Origin: Chiridota heheva
Taxonomy: Eukaryota; Echinodermata; Holothuroidea; Apodida; Chiridotidae
Direction: 5' to 3'
DNA length: 64,000 nt
Assembly: GCA_020152595.1 (NCBI GenBank)
Contig: JAIGNY010000589.1
Coordinates: 415,001 to 479,000 of the forward strand
How positions within the stretch are numbered: position 1 is the first letter of the stretch; each line of letters starts with the position of its first letter. The translations under genes and the position numbers were made by a program. Shown in pieces: positions 48,299 to 63,165 of the stretch. The notes beneath the pieces are model-generated. The model was not told the DNA's origin and did not search any database. It saw only the letters and a list, made by a program, of their open reading frames with translations.

Positions 48299-48652
48299 TA
48301 AGTGTAGGAACCTGGGGTTGGGGGTGGGGTGGCACTGGGGCACGTGCACCTCCACTGTGCCGAAAAATGACAAAAGTGCCCCTTTTGAAAATGGAAAGTG
48401 CCCCTCAATTACTGTTCCAATAGGAAACTGGCAACAAGTCTGTCCCATGTACGGATGAATGTGTCCCAAGTGCCCCTTTCTAAAAATGAAGTGCCCCTTT
48501 GCTTTACTTTGTTATTCTATTTGCAGATTGAGATGGGGGACACATGACTTAGAAAAATGTCTCTAAAAGGTTGTGAACCCTTCTCTCCCACCCCCGTCCC
48601 CTTTCACATACACACTTTTCGAAAGCCTGCTATATACACCCCTGATGAAAAT
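48299..48652 (+). mobile_element. Dispersed repeat with hAT-like ends, copy 2
   Basis: Begins AAGTGTAGGAACC, continues ATGACAAAAGTGCCCCTTTT, AAGTGCCCCTCAATTACTG, GTCCCATGTACGG, AAATGAAGTGCCCCTTTGC, and ends TTTTCGAAAGCCTGC..ACACCCCTG. Ends TAAGTGTAGG / CAGGGGTGTA are imperfect inverted repeats. Same order of words as copies 1 and 3. Confidence 0.6.
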
Positions 48653-48939
48653 GAAAATTCGCACAAATATTCATTCCTTTAACCAACTTAAACACGTATA
48701 AACTTTTTTCGCAGCTGATTTGATTTTTCTTTGGAATTGAGGTTTAACTTTTCACGTCAGTCAACCTACATGTCAAGAAAATCATAAGGCCTGTGGGCAG
48801 AGGCGCACGAAAGGTCCCCTCTCGGGAGGGGGGGGGGGACAAAAAAACAAATCCCGGTTTCAAGCAGAAAAATTTGACTTGAAAATAAATTTTCTATCAA
48901 CTGATCAATGTTCAAGTTGCTGCTTTATTGACGGATCGA
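48653..48939. other. Spacer, no gene recognised
   Basis: Contains a G run at 48828-48838; otherwise nothing assignable. Confidence 0.35.
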
Positions 48940-49200
48940 AATATCTTCAATTTTCGGGAATATTCTTTTTCATTTTCGGGAAAATTTCTTCAATTATCGG
49001 GAAATTTTGGGATTTCGGCCAATTTGTAGGAACTTTTCTTCATTTTTTGGTAAATTTCCTTCAATTCTGGGCAATTTTTTTTCGATTTTCGGAAAATTTT
49101 CTTCATTTGCGGTAAATTTATTTGTTTTTCGGGTTTTGCCACTTATCAGCAAATTTGTTTCAAGTTTTAAAAATGTTGCCAATTATTACCAAAATTCCAA
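48940..49200 (+). repeat. Degenerate ~21-bp repeat array (TTTTCGGGAAATTT family)
   Basis: Same family as at 19.8, 21.6 and 22.5 kb: TTTTCGGGAATATTCTTTTT, TTTTCGGGAAAATTTCTTCA and similar units. Confidence 0.75.
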
Positions 49201-50789
49201 ATTATCTTACAACATTTTCCTTTCAATTTTATTTTGATAATGTCTGCATGACGCGTGAAACAATGACCTACAAATAAAAAACATAGCTCATGTTAATTGT
49301 CCAAACATGCGTTTAGAGTGCAGAAGTGTACTAATTTCATGAATTTACAAGTCTACTCCCAGTTCCATATTCGCTAGAAATACCTCTATCTGCTGTTGAG
49401 TGTCAAGTCCAGTACGAATAGAAATTAAAATTTTCAACCTTAGATAATTGGCATAAATATTCCGGTTTAATTATTATGTAAACGCGTAATTTTTGTAATT
49501 TTTATGGGCATGATAGGCTTCTGAAGTTCCAATTGTTATGACAATAAAAAAAGCTTGCAAATTATTAACAACAAAAAATAATAATAAAAATAATAATACT
49601 TTTGTGACATACATATCTGCTAAGTGTCATAAAACCATTATTTATTGTATTTTCTTACCCGCAAGGGAAATATTCTCTCAATTAGAACCAAGTTATGGTT
49701 ATGGGTAAATAGAAATGACTTTTACATGATGAGGAAACTTACTGGTTTGTAGACTTCCCAATTTACCCAGAACGACATTGACATCATACAAATCATATCC
49801 ACTGGAATGACACGTCATATAGTGATTACTTGTCAACCGTGAAAATAAAATGAAATGCTGTTCCGTATATATTTTAAGCAGTTTATCAATTTAATGGAAA
49901 TTAAATTTATTATTGATAAAGCAGCTTTCTTGGGGAAAAGGTTTAAATCGCACTGGCGGCGCTAGGGGGATAGCGCTGGTCAAGGGGTTCTCAAACGAAA
50001 TTGCTTTGACCACAACTTTTCCCTCAGACTGACGTGGAGGCATCCTATTCTTTCAGGCACACACATTCAGTCAGTCATGACCTGAAAGTTTGTGTGAGTA
50101 GAAGAGGCTTTAACCTATAATTTCTATTCGATCATTGTACATCTTTTGCTTCGAACATATTTGCTTTTGACTCAAAAGTGTAATTTATAGTACACCGCTG
50201 AAGCATGAAGCGCAGCCCCGTGAGCTGGTGAACGAGCAATCATAAGCATCGTTGTAATTAACATTCAGATGTGTCTTTTAACAAGATTACTCAATTGTGT
50301 TATATTAGCAATACAAATGTGGAATGGGTTCCCTAAGACAATGACCAAAATATCTGAAAGCGTAACTGTATGAAATCATGATACGGTAATTGGCAATAAC
50401 GACAAATTATTATGCTGCTGAATTGTTCACGTGTTTTGGGTTACATGCACTTTTGTCCGAAATATCTAACTTTGGGAGAACAGCTTTGCCTCCATGCTTC
50501 ACTCATTTTTGCTTTTCACAACACTTTTAAAATTTTAAGTCACACATCGTCTCCACAAAAGATTTTTTGTATAAATATATGAGTGATCCTTCGCACACCT
50601 ATACGTATACAATAAATTCCTTTAGGAATATCGATAGCATATTTGTAATTTTGTCATTGGTGGTGTCCGAAAACAATATCTCAAACCCTGCTTAATTCTT
50701 GGAGTTTGGCGCCTCCGCCTGCCCCTCTTAATTCGACAAATAAGTACAAAAACGTTGGTCAAATTAGACCCAAAACTTTACGCTACTGT
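49201..50789. other. Intergenic DNA, no gene recognised
   Basis: AT-rich. CACTGGCGGCGCTAGG at 49950 resembles a hAT-type end but I found no partner. Nothing else. Confidence 0.4.
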
Positions 50790-51868
50790 ATCTATGACTG
50801 TACATGACCATAACTGACATACCTGACGAGCTTCACTGTACATGACCATAACTGACATACCTGACGAGCTTGACTGTACATGACCATAACTGACATACCT
50901 GACGAGCTTGACTGTACATGACCATAACTGACATACCTGACGAGCTTGACTGTACATGACCATAACTGACATACCTGACGAGCTTGACTGTACATGACCA
51001 TAACTGACATACCTTACATGACCATAACTGACATACCTTACATGACCATAACTGACAATTTTGACTGTATATGACCATAACTGAGATACCGTACATGACA
51101 ATAACTGACCTAAATGACATACCTGACGATCTTGACTGTACATGACAATAACTGACATACCGTGCATGACAATAACTGACGATTTTGACTGTACATGACC
51201 ATAAGTGACATACCGTACATGACCATAGCGGACATACCTGACGATCTTGACGGTACATGACAATAACTGACATACCTGACAATCTTGACTGTACATGACC
51301 ATAACGGACATACCTGACGATCTTGACGGTACATGACAATAACTGACATACCTGACAATCTTGACTGTACATGACCATAACTGACATACCGTACATGACC
51401 ATAACTGACATACCGTACATGACCATAGCTGACGATTTTGACTGTATATGACCATAACTGACATACCTGACGACCTTGACTGTACGTGACCCTAACTGAC
51501 ATAACTAAAGATATTGACTGTACATGATCATAACTGACATTCCTGACGATTTTGACTGTACATGACCATAACTGACATACCTGACGAATTTGACTGCATA
51601 TGACCATAAGTGACATACATGAAGATCTTGACTGTACCTGACCATAACTGACATACTTGACGATCTTGACTGTACATGACCATAAGTGACATACCTGACG
51701 ATCTTGACTGTACATGACCATAACTGACATTCCTGACGATTTTGACTGTATATGACCATGACTAACATACCTTACGATTTGTACATGACCATAACTGACA
51801 TACTTGACGATCTTGACTGTACATGTCCATAACTGACATACCTGACGATTTTGACTGTACAAGCCATG
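50790..51868. repeat. 38-bp satellite array, about 28 units
   Basis: The unit is CATACCTGACGATCTTGACT, GTACATGACCATAACTGA (38 bp), with GAGCTTG, GATTTTG and similar variants. Several units lack the CTGACGATCTTGA part, leaving 24-bp units (near 51005-51050 and 51380-51425). Because 38 is not a multiple of three, all minus-strand frames read the same sequence in turn, giving Val/Ser/Cys-rich frames up to 267 codons that are not genes. Edges are more diverged than the centre. Confidence 0.95.
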
Positions 51869-51993
51869 GCAATTTAGTCTACAATTCCCGACAAAATTAA
51901 TCAAAACAAACACTAGCGGTTCATGTTATATGAAATTCACGTCTTATTCACATCAATTTACAAGCGCTTACCATACCCCTCCCCTCCCCTTCA

Positions 51994-52030
51994 CCCCCAC
52001 ACACACACGCGCGCGCGCACCCACACATAA
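51994..52030. repeat. (CA)n(CG)n tract
   Basis: ACACACACACGCGCGCGCGC: alternating purine-pyrimidine, Z-DNA-prone. Confidence 0.85.
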
Positions 52031-52209
52031 ACAATTTTCTCCTTTTTTTTATGTTGGCTGCAAAAATTGCAATATTGACGAAGGCATCGCGGTTTGTTTC
52101 ATTTACTTTTGTCGGGATTTGTACCATCTGTTTTCCAATACAAAAATAGGTCTATTGCTTGTAACGAAACAAATCTTTCCGAATGCAAGAACGAAACTTA
52201 ATGACACCT

Positions 52210-52527
52210 CCATAGGTGTAGGATACGGGGTAAAAGGGACACGTAACCGCCACTTTTTTCCCCAAAATGACAAAAGTGCCCCTCAATTACTATCAAAGGA
52301 GAAGAACTGATAGAATGTGCGCACACTTTTTACACAAATATTACAAAAGTGCCCCTTTCAAATGAAATGTCCCTTAATTATTGACCCAATAGTAGGAAGC
52401 ATGCGACTATTGTCAGTCCCATGTACAGGGGAATGTGTCCCCAATGGAAATTTGCCCCGTTCTAAAAAATGAAGTGCCCCTTTTACTTTACTTTGTTGTT
52501 TCTGCTCATTTATCATATCTATCTACA
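52210..52527 (+). mobile_element. Dispersed repeat, copy 3 (right end replaced)
   Basis: Begins CATAGGTGTAGGATACGGGG, with AAAATGACAAAAGTGCCCCT, GTCAGTCCCATGTACAGGGG and TGAAGTGCCCCTTTTACTTT in the same order as copies 1 and 2. The expected CGAAAGCCT..CCCCTG end is missing; instead CAGGGGCGTAACTTGAG, which looks like the start of another hAT-type end, begins at 52532. Confidence 0.55.
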
Positions 52528-52849
52528 GACAGGGGCGTAACTTGAGTCCAGAGGGATAATAGGGGAGGGGGTGAAGGGGTTGGTGTAATTTAGATTTCCC
52601 TGACGAAAATTTGCAGTTACCCGACTTATTAAAACACGAAATACATGTGTCTTTTAAACAGTTGGAAACAGGTCACCAGCCGCCCCCTCCCTCCACGCCA
52701 ACCACCACCACCGCCACAACCACCAATGCGGTCGCACCAGAGATTTGGGCTTGGGCACAGTACTGAAGTGTCAAACGGGTCACTGCGTAACACCGTGTGC
52801 CCGCTTACGGGCCCCTGGCGAGGCGTATTGGACGAATCATTGGTTGGGA

Positions 52850-54235
52850 TCTAGGGGCGACGCCCCCGGAATCTCCAAAGCTTTCTTATTTTTGATGCTA
52901 CAAAATGGCTGAAAATCAACACAAATTTAAATCATTTGATTGATGGAAAGAGGACAACTTTTATTCTAATGTTAAAATCTACTCAGATAAGTATATGGCT
53001 TAAACAGGCAGCGCGGAAATTTTCCCTGCAAATTGAGTAAATTCATGAAAAATTGTGGGGCTCTTGGGCGAAGCCTTGGAGGCTTGGGTAAAGGGGAAAA
53101 AAAATCAACACAAAGTTCCAAAATGTAAGTGATGAAAAGGAGATAGTTTCAAATTCTAATGTTTAAATCTACTCAGATAAGTATTTGGGTTACCAATAAT
53201 TCAAAACCGGCAGAGGGGAAATTTTCCATGCAAATTGCAAAAATTTGAATAAAATTGTGGGGCTCATGGGCAAAGCTTTGCAATTAGCTTAGGTCCAGCG
53301 GGAAAAGCCTCGGAAGCTCTAAAGATTTCTTGTTTTTGATGCCTGAAAAATGATTTAAAATCAACAAAATACATGTGATGAAAAGAGGAAAATTTCAAAT
53401 TTGACTTTTAAAATCTACGCAGATAACTGGATAAGCATTTGAGTTACCATTACTAAACAGGCATAAGACAGTAAGAGAAATTTCACCTAAAATGGAGAAA
53501 GTTCATGCAAAATTGTGGGGTTCATTAACGAATCCCTAGTCTGAAGATGCGCTGCCCCAAAACTTGGGCGCGAAGCAAGAGTAGAGAAGTACCGCTTGGA
53601 AGGGGCCCAGGAGGCGAAGCCCCGGAAGCTCTGAAGATTAATTGTCTTTGATGCCCCAATATGTCTGAAATTTAATTAATGATAAGAAGACAATTCTAAA
53701 TTTGTATGTTGAAATTTACTCACATAAGCATTATATAGAGTTATCATTTCCCTAAAAACTAAAAAAAATTGAACAAAATTATACCGGAGTTCATAATTGA
53801 AGCCATGGTCTAAAGATGTCTGGTTTTTCATGTCCCAAAATGGCTTAAAATTTTCACAAACATACATAGTTCCAAAAAGTAATAGATAAAAAGAAGGCAA
53901 TTTTAAATTAAAATATTAGAATCTGGCATATCTGATAAGCATTTTGATTACCATTTCTGCAGGCAGACGAGAAATTTCTCCTGCAAATTGAGAAAATTCG
54001 GGCACAATTTCGGGCTCAATGGTAAAGTCCTGGTTTAAAGTTTTTTTTGTGGCTTAAAATCAACACAAAAATCTCAAATGTAATTGGTGAAAAGAAGAAA
54101 TATTATATACAAATTATATTGTTACAATCTACTCAGATAAGTATTTATGTTACCATTTCTAAATACTGTCAGGCAGAGGAGAAATTTGTCCTAAAAATTC
54201 GTCCACAAAATCCGTCCCAAAAGTTGCCCATGATC
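52850..54235 (+). repeat. Diverged tandem repeat, six units of ~200-240 bp
   Basis: Each unit carries, in order: GGCGAAGCC..GGAAGCTCT, TTTTTGATGCC..AAATGGCT, AAAATCAACACAAA, GATGAAAAGA.GACAATTT, AAATCTACTCAGATAAGTAT, GGTTACCATTTCTAAA, CAGGCAGAGGAGAAATTT and AAAATTGTGGGGCTCATGGG. The AAATCTACTCAGATAAG word is at about 52975, 53165, 53410, 53930 and 54128, with a diverged one near 53712. Divergence is high, so the array is old. Confidence 0.8.
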
Positions 54236-54370
54236 ATTAGGGCTCTTGACTTTAAACGTGTTTGGGCTAGATGGGAATCTTATTTCAGATATAACGATTC
54301 GGGCATGATTGAGATGCATCTCCGATTTATACGTCCCCTGCAGTTGACCAACCTGGAGCCCATTTTATAT

Positions 54371-54680
<310 letters not shown>

Positions 54681-54789
54681 ATTTTTTTTTTTTTTTGTGG
54701 GCTGAAATGTTTTAAATATTGGCTATCTGACAATCAGTACAGAATTAGAAGTGCCTGTACTTTTCTTTTTGTATTTTACTTGCAAATTT

Positions 54790-54895
54790 TAATTCTCGGA
54801 CATTTTCTACGTTTCTTGATAAACTTTCTTCAATTTCGGGAAATTTCTGTCAATTTTGATCAATTTTCAGGAAAATTTTCAAAAAACGTTGCATA
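54790..54895 (+). repeat. Short ~21-bp repeat patch (TTTTCGGGAAATTT family)
   Basis: A few units: AATTTCGGGAAATTTCTGTC, AATTTTCAGGAAAATTTTC. Confidence 0.6.
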
Positions 54896-56711
54896 ATTTG
54901 TTTAAATAGTTACACAGAACTCCCATTACTTAATAAAAAATGTTACCCCTGCGGCCCAACCGGAAAGGTGATTCTTAGTTCCTATACGCTACTGAGTACA
55001 GCCTTTCATTCCAAAATAATTATTGAATACGCACTGAATATATCTTTGTCTCAATTCAAAAGAGGGAAAGTTCCAACGGAATTTGCAGACAGACAATGGA
55101 ATCTTAGATGAAAAATATAGTACAGTTTATACTTTCTTGAAGATAGGCCTACCAAAATAAAAGTTATATGACAAAAGTGGGGGGCTGAAGTGCAACCCCC
55201 TCCCTTCTTTCCCCTCCTCTCTCTCCGTGTTTCCTATGCCTATGTGTGTGGTTACAGGGCTCGGCGGATCCAAGATTTCCACAAAGAGAGGTCCAAAATC
55301 AAGTAATGAAAATGATCCTATATTCTGACATTGTGTGATCCATGTACTAAGTCATGTACAAATGCGTGTAGTGCATGTGAGCTGAGATGTTGGTGAGGAG
55401 GGCATTACTGTATTTTGTATACAAGATAAATTTGTTTTTATGTTTTACAATATTTGTTTATGGACGCTAAACGTTTCTTATGTACCTTATCACGCATAAC
55501 GCAAAAGATGAGTAAGAAGAAAAAGACTCACTAATAGACGTCAAAGATATACAATCTTGACAACAATGTTATCTTATTTACCGGAAAGATGATCTATCTA
55601 ATGGCATGTCCCCCTTTTAATGTTGAGATCAGAGGGTACAGAGACATGAAAAGCAATTATCAACATTTACTTTTCACCAACGTTGGTAAATCAAGATTGT
55701 CTGAAAAATATGGCAAACAAGGCGTTTTTGTTGCATTTGAGGGCTTTTTAAAAGTGTGGCATTTTACTTTGCTATAAAACGTCTAAGGTATTTAAACATG
55801 GAATTTCACTAACCTAACGTTTTTTTGTAAAGTTTTTGAGACTTTCTATAATTTATGGTAAAAGTTTGACAACATTTTTTGTTAAGAAGAAATTCATTTT
55901 ATTTGTTTGGACTTTTCGACTAAAATTTTTATCTTGTATCAACGTTTTTACTTTTTCATCAAAATGACTACAAATATGGTAAATCCAAGGCTTCTAATAT
56001 AAACCTAACAATTCGAATTTATTTTATTTCATAACATTTTATTGCACTTTTACTTTTTCATCAATGAGAGGCTTCCCTCAATTCTTTTACGGTATTTTCA
56101 TAACAAGATTAGAAAAGCAATATGAGCATGTCGAAACTACTTTTTCTGTTTACACGCTGGAATCTGATAAAAAAAACTTTATTTTTTTAAATACCCTTCA
56201 TCTAAGTGCCATAATTTCTGTCTCCATCTCAGCCACTTTTCCCCTCCCCACAGACCCCATCGCCACCCCCTAACTGCCATCATTTCCCTTTTAATCCAAT
56301 ATGCGCAAAACAATGTAGTGGTAAAGAATAAAGCACTCAGACATTATGAAAAATGAATTGCAACCACATGGGTTTTTTTTGTCCCGAAATAAAGCACATA
56401 TTTCCTATCTACTTAAGATAGCACGGTTAAAAGAAGCTAATGCCTTTTATTGTATTATCCTAAATTCTCGAAACAATTGAATGTCTGATTTTTTTGAGAA
56501 AAAATGTTATGACTTCCCTACATCAAATTATTTTTCCATTGTCATTTATGATATTTTCACTCAATGAAATGTCCTGTACTGTCTGGAACAATATGTGGCA
56601 AACACAAGTGTTTTTGGCTGAACATTTGTGGGGCTTTTTTTAAAGTATGTGGATAGTATTTTTCTTTGTTATGAAAGTTTGGGTTCGTCGGTAAAGATGA
56701 GGCAATGTGAT
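54896..56711. other. Intergenic DNA, no gene recognised
   Basis: AT-rich. TTTTTGTTGCATTTGAGGGC TTTTTAAA-type words at 55720-55760 resemble 56610-56645 (GTTTTTGGCTGAACATTTGTGGGGCTTTTTTTAAAGTATGTGG), so the two are weakly related copies. No genes. Confidence 0.4.
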
Positions 56712-58190
<1,479 letters not shown>

Positions 58191-58191
58191 C

Positions 58192-59665
<1,474 letters not shown>

Positions 59666-59925
59666 ATGCATCAGTTGTCAAAAGAAATTGCTGAGAATCG
59701 TTCGGCAATGAAGATTGATATCTCCATTAACACCACAAGTTCTGAAAGTTTAATGAGAAAGGTGCAAATTAATTTTCCACACGTCTTGTACTTTGTCATA
59801 TATTGTAGTCATACTACAGTCGTACTGCTGGTGATAACGTTGGTAATGATGGTACTTTTCGGTATTTTCTCCAAATTACAAATTCAAAGACCGCAACAAT
59901 GGAAAAATTATGAAGATTCTCCGCA
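59666..59925 (+). CDS. Possible exon encoding a one-pass membrane segment (unrecognised)
   Basis: ATG at 59666 opens a frame to CCGCA|GTGAGT, a strong donor at 59926 (phase 2). The peptide has a polar start (MHQLSKEIAENRS), Asn-Thr-Thr glycosylation potential (SINTTSSES), a long hydrophobic stretch (YFVIYCSHTTVVLLVITLVM, then MVLFGIF) and a basic/polar end (QRPQQWKNYEDSP). A stop follows within the supposed intron. Start context is poor (GTAATG). Could be chance. Confidence 0.28.
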
Positions 59926-60506
59926 GTGAGTTCTCCATTCTAGCCCTTGTATTATATAGGGTTCAGGGTCAATTATCACCACAACTAATCCACGTTCAAA
60001 TTTAACACTTAATTATCACAAGGGGCGTACTGGGCGGCGGAAATTTATGAGACCAGATTTACCACCAGCGCACAATATACTAATTGGAGGGGTAGTCTGG
60101 GGTCCAATCCCGGCAATTTCCGAGGTCATTCAACCAATATTAGACACGATTTTAGAAGACATTTAAAAAGTTTTTAATCTGCCGCATGGGCACTATTTTA
60201 TTGGCTTAAGAGCGAATTATGCAGTTCAAATGTGATATAACCTCGGACATCATTCTTCTATGCCTGTTAGTACATCTTTGTCCGCTAGAAATGTCCGCTA
60301 GAAAAATGGCCTGTGGCGTTACCAGCCACGGCTTCTTATATAAAAAGTGGAGACATGAGACAAATTTTCCCCGAAATGTACTTATTTAAAAAAATTCTAC
60401 TGCAAGTGGGGGACATATCCCCCCCGGATTTACGGCCCTGCTACTAGATAAACCTGAATATTTCAATACACGTATCACATGTCTTCAAGTAATTGTGTCG
60501 TAACTG
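59926..60506. other. Intergenic DNA
   Basis: No gene. CAAGGGGCGTACTGGGCGGCGG near 60018 resembles a hAT-type terminus, without a partner. Confidence 0.35.
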
Positions 60507-61790
60507 TCATAAGTGTATGAAACGGGAAACTTTTTCATGCATGTATTTACTGTTTATGTTACGTGTATTCTCAATTTCTTTGCACTGTTGATTGATCCAG
60601 GTTTCTTTGGCTTTATTGCATTTTTTCTTGACTACTTTGTTTATTTCATAATATCTTTCATCAGCATCCTTTGCTAGCCGTCTTGTTTCCATTAAGTCCA
60701 GGATTTCTTGGGTCATCCACTTTTTGTGATCCCCATTTGCCTGTTTTAGAATCTGTTCACTCATTGCTTTTGTTACTGAATCTTTCATTTTTTGCCACAT
60801 TTCATCAGCCTCAGTGAGGCTTTCCAGAACTTGGAATTTGTTTTTCACTGAAACTGAGAGTCGCTCTTTTATGTCTGGATCAGTTTTAACGGGTTGGTCT
60901 GTAATTTAGGTTCTTTTTTAGGTTTCTTAAGTGATCTAAGTTTTCCTTGGATTTTACATTTGACGGGAATATGATCACTGTCACAATCAGCACCGGGCTT
61001 TGACTTGGCTGTTTTGATCGAATTTCGAAACCGTTTTTATATCAGTATGAAATCAATCCGATTTCTGACTCTGTCTCCTGGGCTCCTCCATGTCCAACGT
61101 CTTCTTGGGTGGTTTTTGAACCAAGTGTTGGCAGTTGTGAAGTCATGTTCTCTGCACCAGACAACCAGTCTTTCTCCACGGTCATTTATTTCTCCTAGTC
61201 CGAATGGTCCAACAATATCTTCTACTTAGCAGTTTTTAACTTTTGGCATTTAAATCGCCCATCACAATCTTTATATCCTGTGATTTGAGTTGTTTGCCTT
61301 TTTCTACTTCTTCATCTAATTTGTCTATTTATGTTGTTTCATATTCAGCTGTTGGCGCATATACCTGAATAATGCCAATGTTAAATGGTGTACCTTGTAT
61401 TTTCACCACTATGACACGATCAGATATTGGCCAGAACCCTTTGATACATCTCGCAGTTGCAGAATCGAACAAGACACCGACTTTTTTTTGGAGATGGTCT
61501 CCTCCAGAATGCACCAGGGTGTAACCATCTGATGTTAAAGACCCAGCACCCTTCTATTTAAGTTCTGAGAGACCTAGTATATTGATATCCATCCTTTCAT
61601 TTCGTACTTTGTGTTGTTTAATTTACCTTTCTGCATCATTGTTCTTACGTTCCATGTTGCTATACTTTTTGGCAAACTCTTACGGCTAGTCGTTGGATGA
61701 CGATTGGGTTCCACCTGCCGCACATGGCTGTCCCTACCGAGCAAAGGTGTTCCATTTTGGAACCCCATTCACGCTGTTACTCTTAATCTT
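60507..61790 (-). pseudogene. RTE-like LINE 5' half: APE-type endonuclease and linker, decayed
   Basis: Minus strand. Endonuclease signatures: KSIATWNVRTMMQKGKLNNT, MDINILGLSE, VHSGGDHLQKKVGVLFDSAT, KGFWPISDRVIVVKIQGTPF, NIGIIQVYAPTAEYETT, then after a stop (61331) IDKLDEEVEKGKQLKSQDIK and VMGDLNAK, and finally ADCDSDHIPVKCKIQGKLRS (catalytic SDH). The linker NKFQVLESLTEADEMWQKMK, HKKWMTQEILDLMETRRLAK and CNKAKETWINQQCKEIENTR is typical between endonuclease and RT. The RT is missing: the element stops at about 60507. Several stops and a decayed middle make it non-functional. The fragment at 17703-18378 may be the 3' part of a related family. Confidence 0.85.
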
Positions 61791-61799
61791 TGTTCGGAG

Positions 61800-62000
61800 T
61801 ATCAATTAAATTTTCTATATCCTTAACGGAATAAGATTTGTATGCTTTCTTCACCAATTTGTTTCTTTTGAAATTCTCTATCTCCTTAACGGAATAAGAT
61901 TTATATGCTTTCTTCACCATTTTGTTTCTTTTGAAGTTTTCTATCTCTTTAACGTAATAAGAATTGTATGCTTTCCCACCATTTTGTTTCTTTTGAAGTC
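61800..62000 (-). repeat. Three 63-bp repeats = 21-codon repeats at LINE N-terminus
   Basis: On the minus strand the units read KRNKMVKKAYKSYSVKEIEN plus Phe, three times with few changes (KEIEN/KDIEN, KM/KL). The unit length is exactly 21 codons. It precedes the endonuclease region of the LINE in the same orientation, so it probably belonged to its N-terminal region. One unit has a 2-base deletion. Confidence 0.75.
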
Positions 62001-62514
62001 CCCTTTCATCAGTTCATATAAGATGGATTTGCTTGACCACTGAACCAATCCTTTAACATAAGAAATGTATATACGTTCCGTTGCGGTCCGTAAACATGAT
62101 TTCGGTTGGTTTATTACGATACATCATATTTGTTTATTGATAATTAAGAAAGGGTTATTTAGATTGATCTTTAAAATTTATTTTGTTATTTGATTTGATG
62201 ACGTAATTACAGACGTGAATGTTGGATCTTATTATCCCATCACTCACATATACATATGTATGGATAAGATATTGTAGTCACTTTTCTCTATAAGCGAATA
62301 ACTGCCTATACCTCCTACACTACATAGCAACCCCCCTGATATAAGCATGGAGTTTTAACTCCATGATATAAGGGGGCTGGTGGGGCCCCACCAGGGGTCT
62401 CTTATTATGACCTCATATTAGGGATTAAAGGTCATAAATTTGGTAATTTTTGCATCTGTCCGTGGATGTGTGTGTGTGTGTGTGTGTGCGTGCATATGCA
62501 ACAATTAATTTTGT
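62001..62514. other. Intergenic DNA with hairpins and a (GT)n tract
   Basis: Hairpins at 62345-62370 (GGAGTTTTAACTCC) and 62375-62395 (CTGGTGGGGCCCCACCAG), the latter a perfect palindrome. (GT)n at 62467-62490. No gene. Confidence 0.6.
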
Positions 62515-63165
62515 GTCGTTTATAACTCAAAAACTGTTATAAAATTGGCGAACGTGTACCCCTGGTGCGGACCTTTTATCAACAAGGTTTGGGGTAAAAT
62601 GAAACAAGTTTTTGGTAATGGCTGAATTTTTTGAAGGAATTACTTGGCATCTTTACAAATTACATAGGTGGGTAGGGTTTCATACTAACAAAAATTAAGA
62701 ATAATTGGAGGTCAAAATGCTTTTTATTAAAAATGTTGCGCCATTTTAAACTCAAAAAGTACCAGACCTATACCAACCCTATGTTGTACCATTACACCTT
62801 GGTACATGAATTTGTCCCATAAACTGTGGGGTCAAAAAGTCAAACGTCACAGAGCTATTGACCACTTTTCACCATTTCCCCTATAGTTATGGAATGGTAA
62901 GTGTGACGCGAGCATGGTGTCATACAGTGGGGTACGATAAATATAAAAAAATTTAGAAGCTGTTTGTAATTAGGGTCAAGGTCAGAGGTCAAATATAAGA
63001 TTTTAGGAGGTATTATGTACTAATTTGTACAATTTTTGTGCCACTTTAAATTAAGAGTGCCAGATCTATACCAATCCTATGTTTGTATCACATGGTATAT
63101 ACATGAACTTGTCCCATAAAATCTGGGGTCAAAAGTTTAAAGGACACAAGAGCTATTGACCCTTT
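62515..63165 (+). repeat. Diverged direct repeat, unit about 300 bp
   Basis: 62740-62870 (CGCCATTTTAAACTC..AAGTACCAGACCTATACCAA..CATGAATTTGTCCCATAAA..TGGGGTCAAAA..AGAGCTATTGACC) recurs at 63040-63165 (TGCCACTTTAAATT..AGTGCCAGATCTATACCAA..CATGAACTTGTCCCATAAA..TGGGGTCAAAA..AGAGCTATTGACC). A weaker third relative lies at 62515-62620. Confidence 0.7.

Noticed and set aside
50778..51913. Overlapping frames of 197-267 codons, Val/Ser/Cys-rich
   Set aside because: A 38-bp satellite read in all frames; no start context, domain or codon bias.
52645..52854. Pro-rich 69-codon frame
   Set aside because: C-rich low-complexity DNA (CCACCACCGCCAC); no domain and no splice sites considered convincing.
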